Assembly: GCA_002340325.1 (NCBI GenBank)
Contig: DDLV01000167.1
Coordinates: 1-8,263, forward strand
From: Glaciecola sp. UBA2563
Lineage (GTDB): Bacteria; Pseudomonadota; Gammaproteobacteria; Enterobacterales; Alteromonadaceae
Direction of reading: 5' to 3'
DNA length: 8,263 nt
Part shown: one piece after another, positions 1 to 4,578 of the stretch
Position numbering within the stretch: position 1 is the first letter of the stretch
How the letters are laid out: the number at the start of each line of letters is the position of its first letter
Translations under genes and position numbers: made by a program
Notes under the pieces: generated by a model
Told to the model about the DNA's origin: nothing
Seen by the model: the letters and a program-made list of their open reading frames with translations, nothing else
The model's database searches: none

Positions 1-1
1 A

Positions 2-115
2 CACTTTGGTATTGCCAAACTCGATAAGGACGGATCCTTCTGCGTGAATGGTGTAATTTCTTGTGATGGTAATTGGACGGATTTGATTGGCAGTGCGACG
101 GCTTGGGCGCATTAA
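2..115 (+). CDS. 3' end of an unrecognised protein (partial)
   Basis: An open frame runs in from the left edge and gives 37 residues ending ...GSATAWAH before a TAA at 113-115. The piece is polar and glycine-rich, with two cysteines seven residues apart (SFCVNGVISCDG), which could form a small disulfide loop as in the C-termini of some exported or pilin-like proteins. That comparison is a guess, because no family motif is recognisable in so short a tail. It reads in the same direction as yicC but is separated from it by 250 bp containing two inverted repeats, so co-transcription is doubtful. The start and most of the gene lie outside the window. An accidental open frame of this length is possible but the composition looks coding. 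Confidence 0.5.
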   Translation, partial: HFGIAKLDKDGSFCVNGVISCDGNWTDLIGSATAWAH

Positions 116-142
116 GTTAGGCTCCTTTAATTGCAGAGGGGT

Positions 143-166
143 ATTTAGCGCGAAGTATAGCTAAAT
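143..166. repeat. 7-bp inverted repeat after the partial gene
   Basis: ATTTAGC at 143-149 is repeated inverted as GCTAAAT at 160-166 around a 10-nt loop. It starts 28 bp after the stop of the upstream partial gene. There is no T-run after it, so it is at best a weak or Rho-assisted 3' end. A repeat of this length could also occur by chance. Confidence 0.35.
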
Positions 167-195
167 GCGGCTTGGTTTAAAATGCGAAAGGCTAT

Positions 196-231
196 TTAAC
201 CTCAACATTACTTATCCAGAGTTGAGGTTAA
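196..231. repeat. Perfect 11-bp inverted repeat upstream of yicC
   Basis: TTAACCTCAAC at 196-206 pairs perfectly with GTTGAGGTTAA at 221-231 across a 14-nt loop. It lies about 80 bp after the upstream stop codon and about 135 bp before the yicC start. It lacks a following T-run (the next bases are TTCACTTCTGC), so it is not a classical intrinsic terminator. It may be an mRNA 3'-end stem, a regulator-binding palindrome or a leader hairpin. The sequence alone does not decide between these. Confidence 0.55.
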
Positions 232-354
232 TTCACTTCTGCTAAGCGCGCTCTCGATATAAGTCATAAACTGGCGGCTGTTTCCTTGATCTATCAGACC
301 TTAGATGCCAACATTATTGTTCGCTAGCTGCCATTTACGCATTAACAAAAAAAT

Positions 355-359
355 AGGAA
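355..359 (+). promoter_or_regulatory. Ribosome binding site of yicC
   Basis: AGGAA lies 6 nt before the ATG at 366. It supports this start over any later one, and the start also gives the family's usual N-terminus (SMTGF motif at residues 4-8). Confidence 0.7.
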
Positions 360-365
360 TAACAA

Positions 366-1229
366 ATGATATGCAGTATGACTGGGTTCTCACGGCATGA
401 AATTACCAAAGAGTGGGGAACAGCCGTTTGGGAAATACGTTCAGTCAATCAACGCTTTTTAGAAACGCTATTTAGACTGCCCGAGCAATTTAGAGGTTTG
501 GAGCCGGCTATTCGTGATCGACTTCGCAAGCGATTGCAGCGCGGAAAGGTAGAATGTGCCTTGCGATTTTCGTTCAACGAGGGAAATGTTAGCGGCATAA
601 CCATCAATGAAGAACTCGCTAAACAACTCATCCATGCGTCAAATTGGGTCATACAACACGGTGCAGATGGGCCAGTGCACCCAGTTGATATTTTGCGTTG
701 GCCAGGTGTTACGTCAAGTGAGGAAGCCGATATGGACGCGATTCAGCAGGATATGTTGCAAGGGTTTGATACAGCACTGGAAGAGTTTATTCAGTCCCGT
801 AAAAGCGAAGGCGTAAATATGGCGGGGCTTATACAAAATCGCCTAGCAGGTATTCTTGAACAGGTTGCTATTGTGAAAGTGCGAATGCCAGAGATTATGG
901 AATGGCAAAAAGAGCGCATCCGCTCAAAATTTGCAGATGCAAAAATAGAACTTGATGAGGGCCGTGTTGAACAAGAGATGGTCATGATTGCACAAAAAGC
1001 GGATGTTGCAGAAGAACTCGACCGCCTTGAATCTCATGTCGATGAAAGCAAGAAAATTCTGGAAAAAGGTGGCGCGGTGGGTCGCCGATTGGACTTTATG
1101 ATGCAGGAATTTAACAGAGAAGCGAATACATTAGGCTCAAAATCTATAAATACTGACATCACGCAAGCCGCAGTTGAACTCAAGGTACTGATTGAGCAAA
1201 TGCGCGAACAGGTGCAGAATATAGAGTAG
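366..1229 (+). CDS. yicC: YicC-family endoribonuclease
   Basis: The 287-aa product is full length for the YicC/YloC family of cytoplasmic endoribonucleases; family members are reported to act in RNA turnover, including small-RNA decay with PNPase in E. coli. Seen here: the N-terminal signature SMTGFSR (4-10), the RSVNQRFLE block (25-33) and the RGKVEC segment (59-64) of the YicC-like N-terminal domain. The C-terminal DUF1732 part runs from about residue 200 to the end, with RVEQE (200-204), EELDRLESH (216-224), GGAVGRRLDFMMQEFNRE (235-252), the NTLGSKS core (254-260) and IEQMREQVQNIE at the end. All the conserved acidic and basic blocks are present, so it looks functional. It is not next to rph or gmk, its common neighbours. 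Its stop codon sits in the loop of a 12-bp inverted repeat. Confidence 0.95.
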   Translation: MICSMTGFSRHEITKEWGTAVWEIRSVNQRFLETLFRLPEQFRGLEPAIRDRLRKRLQRGKVECALRFSFNEGNVSGITINEELAKQLIHASNWVIQHGADGPVHPVDILRWPGVTSSEEADMDAIQQDMLQGFDTALEEFIQSRKSEGVNMAGLIQNRLAGILEQVAIVKVRMPEIMEWQKERIRSKFADAKIELDEGRVEQEMVMIAQKADVAEELDRLESHVDESKKILEKGGAVGRRLDFMMQEFNREANTLGSKSINTDITQAAVELKVLIEQMREQVQNIE

Positions 1230-1241
1230 ATTCTGCACCTG
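1209..1241 (+). repeat. 12-bp perfect stem-loop spanning the yicC stop codon
   Basis: CAGGTGCAGAAT at 1209-1220 pairs without mismatch with ATTCTGCACCTG at 1230-1241; the 9-nt loop holds the TAG stop (1227-1229). The left arm therefore encodes the last residues of YicC. Six of the twelve pairs are G-C, so the RNA hairpin should be stable. It is followed by AAACCC rather than a T-run, which argues against a standard intrinsic terminator. It may protect the 3' end, act with Rho, or serve as a regulatory site. Confidence 0.7.
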
Positions 1242-1253
1242 AAACCCTTGGTG

Positions 1254-1281
1254 TTGACATTTGTATAAATAATTATATTAT
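1254..1281 (+). promoter_or_regulatory. sigma70-like promoter of the MarR-GNAT gene
   Basis: A consensus -35 box TTGACA (1254-1259) is followed after 16 bp by TATTAT (1276-1281), one mismatch from the -10 consensus. The predicted transcript starts near 1288 and gives a leader of only about 15-25 nt. The region is very AT-rich, with an 8-bp direct repeat AATTATAT at 1271-1278 and 1283-1290 overlapping the -10, and a palindrome ATAATTAT at 1269-1276. These are plausible contact points for autoregulation by the MarR domain encoded just downstream; that part is inference. Confidence 0.65.
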
Positions 1282-1312
1282 CAATTATATATATTTTCTC
1301 GGTGTGACTACT

Positions 1313-2293
1313 ATGCAAAAAGACTTTCTCGATGAAATAGCAGAACTCGCCATTGGCTCTCGGTTAAAACGGTTGTCCGACTTAATTATGGGGCAGGCGC
1401 AACAAACGTATGATTATTTTGATGTTGACATGCAGCCTAAGTGGTTCACCTTATTAGCTCTACTGGACAAACATCAGCAGGTAAGCATCGTTCAAGCTAG
1501 CGAACTCTTAGGCGTTTCTCAGCCCGCTGTCTCTCAATATGCCAAGCAGCTGTGCAACGAAAACATTATTGATATTACGCCGACAATAGAAGATTCGCGC
1601 CGAAAAATGCTCTCTTTGACTTTATTAGGCAAATGCAAAGTAGAGACGTTACGCCCGATGTGGAATGCCGTTGAAAAAGCTGCACAGAAAATGTGCGCTG
1701 AGCAAGATAATATGTTTTATGAATCAATGAGGATCTTGGAATCAAGCTTGTCGAAAGCATCCCTTACCCAGCGTGCTATAAATGAATTTCATGCCATAGA
1801 TAAAACAGCAGGTGATGTGAGCTTCTTGCCATTTACCGAAAATCTTGCACCTTATTTTGAGATTATCAACAAGCAGTGGATAAAGCGCATGTTCAAGTTA
1901 GAAGGTATCGATATCTACGTATTAGAAAACCCCAAAGAAGCTATCATTGATAAGGGTGGATATATCTGGTTTGCAAAGCATCCAACGCTCGGTATTTGCG
2001 GCACCTGCGCATTACTAAACAAAGGAGATGGTGCCTTTGAGCTCACTAAAATGGGCGTATTGTCACAAGCTCGTGGTTTTAAGATTGGCGAACAGTTGTT
2101 GCAGTATGTGTTATCACAAGCTGATTTGCTTGATCTCAATAAAGTATTTTTATTAACGAATGCAACTTGCGAGGCGGCTATCCATTTATACGAAAAAAAT
2201 GGATTTGAGCACAGCCAAACCATTATGGATGCATATGGTACAGCTTACGAGCGCTGTAATGTTGCGATGGAATACAGCGAGCGCCGAAGTTAG
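1313..2293 (+). CDS. MarR-type HTH regulator fused to a GNAT N-acetyltransferase
   Basis: The 326-aa product joins two domains. The N-terminal half is a MarR-like winged helix: recognition region IVQASELLGVSQPAVSQYAKQL at about 59-80, then the wing with the typical D-SRR-...L-LT pattern (EDSRRKMLSLT, 93-103). The C-terminal half, from about residue 168, is GNAT-like, with the acetyl-CoA loop QARGFKIG at 252-259 and a closing HLYEKNGFE segment (291-299) typical of the fold. In the Q/R-x-x-G-x-G/A motif the last position is Lys257 instead of Gly/Ala, but Gly259 follows. Such fusions are known as putative bifunctional regulators; ligand and acetyl acceptor are unknown. A GTG at 1304 would add three residues; neither start has a good ribosome binding site, and I prefer the ATG at 1313. 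It has its own promoter and converges on the HDOD gene with an 8-bp gap. Confidence 0.88.
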   Translation: MQKDFLDEIAELAIGSRLKRLSDLIMGQAQQTYDYFDVDMQPKWFTLLALLDKHQQVSIVQASELLGVSQPAVSQYAKQLCNENIIDITPTIEDSRRKMLSLTLLGKCKVETLRPMWNAVEKAAQKMCAEQDNMFYESMRILESSLSKASLTQRAINEFHAIDKTAGDVSFLPFTENLAPYFEIINKQWIKRMFKLEGIDIYVLENPKEAIIDKGGYIWFAKHPTLGICGTCALLNKGDGAFELTKMGVLSQARGFKIGEQLLQYVLSQADLLDLNKVFLLTNATCEAAIHLYEKNGFEHSQTIMDAYGTAYERCNVAMEYSERRS

Positions 2294-2306
2294 TAGACAG
2301 GCTACT
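2292..2306. repeat. Small hairpin between convergent stop codons
   Basis: AGTAG (2292-2296) and CTACT (2302-2306) pair around a 5-nt loop and include parts of the stop codons of both convergent genes. There is no T-run on either side, so terminator function is unproven. Readthrough from each side would give antisense RNA to the other gene. Confidence 0.25.
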
Positions 2307-3438
2307 GGTTTACCAAACTGGCAATTTTTCTTCTAAACGTTGCGTTAAATGCGATTTGATGCAAATTTGTCAAAGAGGCGCGTTTTAAAATACCTTCCAT
2401 ATGAAAGAACTCTATCGCGCCGTTGTCATTGTAGTTGAATGACGCGCGATTCATGATGTTTTTATCTTGTTCAAACACTAGCTTTTCTGCCAATGCGCAA
2501 CTGACATACATCACTATTTTTTGTTGCATCTCTTGGGCTGGTGTTCGCTCGTCAAATCGCTTCGCTAACGGCCAAAACTTATGCTCGATGTAATAGGTTA
2601 GGTTTTTGGGTAGATTCCATGTGTGTATCATTAATTTAGCTAAGTTGCCCTGATGTGTATGCAACGCATCTTGGGCGGCAGTTATGCGATCTACCAAATT
2701 GTAATCGCCTAGATAATAACGACTTGCATTCGTTTGTGTAAGTATAAAAGCGACGTCGCCAAGATAGGAAAGTTGGCAGCTGGTTGCCAACCCATTTGCA
2801 TCCTCTAACCGCAGTTCCTGTACAAACATTCGCGCGATTTCACTTGCTATAAAGGACGCTTTCCAAATGCGATCGTATGCTGCTTGTTGTTTGGTTGATG
2901 AAAATGAAACGCTCTCTCGCAAAGCAAAGTTAGTCGCAATACTTCGCACTTGTATCACACCTAAGTACATGACAGCGTGATGTAAATTTTCAATTGGCTT
3001 ATCAAGCCTGTAGTAGGCTGAGTTCGTTTCTTCCAATACTTTCCCCAAAAGCTTCAAATCTTTTGAAATGATTTTATAAAGCTCTTTTGGTTCGTTTATA
3101 GGCTGTAGTAACGACATCAATTCGGGGCGAGGCTTCGCCATTGAATCCAGTGTCTTTTTAATTTGCTGAAGGTTTTCATCTTCTTGATAAGAAATGAGAG
3201 TCAATGCCTGTAATTTTGCCTCGCTTTCTTCATTTTTTTCAATGGGCACGGACGTTACCTCGGGATCGTTTTTTGGCGGTTTAGTTGCCTCCAGTGAATT
3301 TGATGCGACCGAAACAGTAGATGCCGTTCTTCGAGCTGGTGTTGAAACCGTGACTCGTGGTGCGGCTCTGTTAATTTTCCACCAATACAATAAAACTAAA
3401 CCAACAACGACGAGGGTGATAGTGCCAATGTTAACCAA
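2302..3438 (-). CDS. Membrane-anchored HDOD-domain protein
   Basis: This 378-aa protein has one N-terminal membrane helix (about 4-20, GTITLVVVGLVLLYWW), a Ser/Thr/Pro/Lys-rich linker (about 23-75) and an HDOD domain (about 96-325). HDOD hallmarks are PRPELMSLLQPI (103-114), the KVLEETNSAYYRLDKPIENLHHAV region (133-156), YLGVIQVRSIA (158-168) and SYLGDVAFILTQ (224-235), where an HD hydrolase would carry its metal-binding His-Asp. That pair is absent, as is normal for HDOD proteins, which act as non-catalytic signalling or scaffold modules. The predicted topology puts HDOD in the cytoplasm. The only start that keeps the membrane helix is a TTG at 3436-3438, since an in-frame stop lies at 3457-3459; GGA stands 3 nt and AGG 9 nt before it. 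It is divergent from the pilin gene. Cellular role unknown. Confidence 0.85.
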   Translation of the reverse strand: MVNIGTITLVVVGLVLLYWWKINRAAPRVTVSTPARRTASTVSVASNSLEATKPPKNDPEVTSVPIEKNEESEAKLQALTLISYQEDENLQQIKKTLDSMAKPRPELMSLLQPINEPKELYKIISKDLKLLGKVLEETNSAYYRLDKPIENLHHAVMYLGVIQVRSIATNFALRESVSFSSTKQQAAYDRIWKASFIASEIARMFVQELRLEDANGLATSCQLSYLGDVAFILTQTNASRYYLGDYNLVDRITAAQDALHTHQGNLAKLMIHTWNLPKNLTYYIEHKFWPLAKRFDERTPAQEMQQKIVMYVSCALAEKLVFEQDKNIMNRASFNYNDNGAIEFFHMEGILKRASLTNLHQIAFNATFRRKIASLVNQ

Positions 3439-3592
3439 GAGTCCATGCCTATGGGTTCAATATGAATACCACCAAAGATACGTCCTAAAACACTGCACTT
3501 GTGTATCAATATCAATACTTGGTAATGAAGTGCAACAATCGCTTACTTGCTCAGCCACTGATTCATAACGGATTTGTCATCGATAAAAGGCA

Positions 3593-3613
3593 TTCGAAAT
3601 TATAATTTTCGAA
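3593..3613. promoter_or_regulatory. Symmetric AT-rich palindrome with -10 box on both strands
   Basis: A perfect 12-bp palindrome, AAATTATAATTT (3597-3608), is flanked by TTCG on the left (3593-3596) and CGAA on the right (3610-3613), with one extra T at 3609. Because ATTATAAT is self-complementary, a perfect TATAAT reads on plus (3601-3606) and on minus (3604-3599). It lies between two divergent genes, as expected for a shared bidirectional -10 element or an operator. No good -35 is seen 16-18 bp away on either strand, which lowers confidence in promoter function. Confidence 0.45.
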
Positions 3614-3633
3614 AAACAAATATACCTTACGTA

Positions 3634-3669
3634 TTAACGATGACATGGTAGGTTGCCTGCAATCGTTAA
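3634..3669. repeat. 8-bp inverted repeat before the prepilin gene
   Basis: TTAACGAT at 3634-3641 and ATCGTTAA at 3662-3669 are perfectly complementary across 20 nt, ending 40 bp before the prepilin start. The left arm overlaps another possible arm, CGATGACA (3638-3645), complementary to TGTCATCG at 3575-3582. Matches of this length are near what chance gives in a region this size. Confidence 0.3.
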
Positions 3670-3709
3670 CTAGTGTTTTGTCTAACTCGAAGGTTATAGT
3701 GAAGTCGTT

Positions 3710-4219
3710 ATGAAGTATTCAATACCAGAAAAAAAATTAAGCGGCGTTAAAGTTTCTCAACGAAGATATCGCTCACAAGGCTTTACGTTAGTTGAATTGA
3801 TGATCACATTAGCGATTACGGGAATTCTCGCAGCAGGCGTAATTAATAGTTATCGGGACTACATTGTGCGTGCTCAGATGACGGATCTGGCTGCGCAATT
3901 TGGTGCCTATCAAAGAGTGTTCGATGGTTTCAAAGAGATCAACGGTTTCTACCCACAAGATGCAACGATGGGACAAACTCCATCAAACGCGAATGGTATA
4001 AACATTGACCTTGCTAGATGGCAAACCCCCACATTTGCTGGTGGGCTTTGGAATTGGGAGGGTCCGGACAATCATTCTTATGCAGGCATTGCCATATCGG
4101 GGGCATCCGCCACAGAAGAAGAGATGATTCAACTTGACGCAATTTTAGACAATGGAGACCTGACAACCGGTAGGTTTCGACGAATTGGTTCCGATTACAC
4201 GTATATAATCGACGAATAA
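3710..4219 (+). CDS. Type IV prepilin-like protein (orphan pilin or pseudopilin)
   Basis: The 169-aa product has a class III signal: a basic leader of 24 residues ending in Gly24, then FTLVE with the conserved Glu at mature position 5, followed by a hydrophobic helix (about 25-45, FTLVELMITLAITGILAAGVI). A PilD-type prepilin peptidase would cut after Gly24 and methylate Phe25. The leader is long; 6-10 residues is more usual. The soluble part has no cysteine, so no pilin disulfide loop. It carries a GGLWNWEGP motif (about 111-119) and a C-terminal LDAILDNGDLTTGRFRRI segment, a pattern I associate with GspG/H-like and solitary pseudopilins. No pilus or type II secretion assembly genes are adjacent, so it would depend on machinery elsewhere. 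GAAG (3701-3704) is only a weak ribosome binding site. Exact role unknown: minor pilin, secretion pseudopilin or DNA-uptake pilin are all possible. Confidence 0.88.
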   Translation: MKYSIPEKKLSGVKVSQRRYRSQGFTLVELMITLAITGILAAGVINSYRDYIVRAQMTDLAAQFGAYQRVFDGFKEINGFYPQDATMGQTPSNANGINIDLARWQTPTFAGGLWNWEGPDNHSYAGIAISGASATEEEMIQLDAILDNGDLTTGRFRRIGSDYTYIIDE

Positions 4220-4439
4220 TTACCCACACTCTAAGGTCTATCTAGCCAGTTTATTAACTTTTTGTAAAAGAATATTACACGTCACATAGGCGTTTCTGAT
4301 GAAATCAATCTAGTACCCTTGAATCAACTTTACCTGGTTCAAAATCAGACAATGATTTAAAAAATGCTTAGAAAACAAGCTTTACAGTGCTGATTGTATT
4401 TAATTTGCAGATTGTTTTTTTACAGATTATGCTATGCAA

Positions 4440-4470
4440 CGTTTATTAAAAACGACGCTGTTATTCAGCG
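4440..4470 (+). repeat. Two tandem 5-bp hairpins
   Basis: CGTTT-attaa-AAACG (4440-4454) is followed after one base by CGCTG-ttatt-CAGCG (4456-4470). Both have 5-bp perfect stems and 5-nt loops. They sit just downstream of the possible -10 of the peptidase gene. Individually such stems are weak; the tandem arrangement is what makes them worth noting. Confidence 0.35.
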
Positions 4471-4492
4471 ATAATAATGTAAAGTGTAAGCA

Positions 4493-4514
4493 TTTGTTAA
4501 CAGCAATTAACAAA
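4493..4514. promoter_or_regulatory. Operator-like palindrome upstream of the S9 peptidase
   Basis: TTTGTTAA (4493-4500) and TTAACAAA (4507-4514) form a perfect 8-bp inverted repeat with a 6-bp centre, ending 64 bp before the peptidase start. The 22-bp symmetric layout is like a dimeric repressor site. I cannot assign it to a known regulator. In RNA it would make an AT-rich hairpin with a 6-nt loop. Confidence 0.45.
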
Positions 4515-4566
4515 AGCAAATTATTGTAGGCATTCCCTTCAAACGACGGCGATATGTCTACGCAAC

Positions 4567-4573
4567 AAAGGAA
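4567..4573 (+). promoter_or_regulatory. Ribosome binding site of the S9 peptidase
   Basis: AAAGGAA lies 5 nt before the ATG at 4579 and fixes this start, which also begins a good signal peptide. Confidence 0.7.
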
Positions 4574-4578
4574 TAGAT

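Larger units (their letters stand above)
116..365. other. Intergenic gap upstream of yicC
   Basis: These 250 bp hold no convincing gene. They contain two perfect inverted repeats (143-166 and 196-231, listed separately), an 8-bp palindrome AGCGCGCT at 245-252, and a weak -10-like TATAAG at 258-263 without a good -35 box. The promoter of yicC is presumably here, but I cannot assign it with confidence. Confidence 0.5.
3439..3709. other. Divergent intergenic region between HDOD and prepilin genes
   Basis: These 271 bp contain no supported gene but must carry the start signals of both divergent genes. Visible elements are a tandem ATCAAT repeat inside 3504-3517, a 7-bp inverted repeat (3494-3500 with 3528-3534), a symmetric TATAAT-containing quasi-palindrome (3593-3613) and two overlapping long-range inverted repeats (3575-3645 and 3634-3669). 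No -35 box of good quality fits the -10-like sequence on either strand. Confidence 0.5.
4220..4578. other. 359-bp intergenic region before the S9 peptidase
   Basis: No convincing gene is seen here. The first half shows no clear terminator for the pilin gene, only a small hairpin AAATCA/TGATTT (4342-4347, 4353-4358, 5-nt loop). The second half holds two tandem short hairpins (4440-4470) and an operator-like palindrome (4493-4514). A possible weak -10, TATGCT (4428-4433), lies 17 bp after TTGCAG (4405-4410), which matches only the TTG of a -35 box. If used, it would give a leader of about 140 nt containing all three structures. Confidence 0.5.

Noticed and set aside
1209..1241. Stop-codon hairpin as a classical intrinsic terminator
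   Set aside because: The stem is strong, but AAACCC follows instead of a T-run on the plus strand, and the minus strand has none either.
1034..1318. Minus-strand open frame of 94 codons across the yicC 3' end
   Set aside because: It overlaps the well-conserved YicC C-terminus and the MarR-GNAT promoter; its Cys/Ile/Ser-rich translation looks like the shadow of another frame.
1915..2223. Minus-strand open frame inside the MarR-GNAT gene
   Set aside because: It lies entirely antisense to the GNAT domain and shows no family motif.
3194..3568. Plus-strand open frame of 124 codons antisense to the HDOD gene
   Set aside because: It lies mostly inside the HDOD coding region, whose protein has clear family motifs; the antisense translation has no recognisable domain and no ribosome binding site.
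4263..4279. TGTAA/TTACA half-sites as a CRP-like site
   Set aside because: The central spacing and the half-sites do not match TGTGA-N6-TCACA, and 5-bp arms are expected by chance.
4220..4578. Riboswitch or small protein gene in the gap before the S9 peptidase
   Set aside because: I see no conserved riboswitch core and no open frame with a ribosome binding site; the short hairpins fit an operator or leader better.
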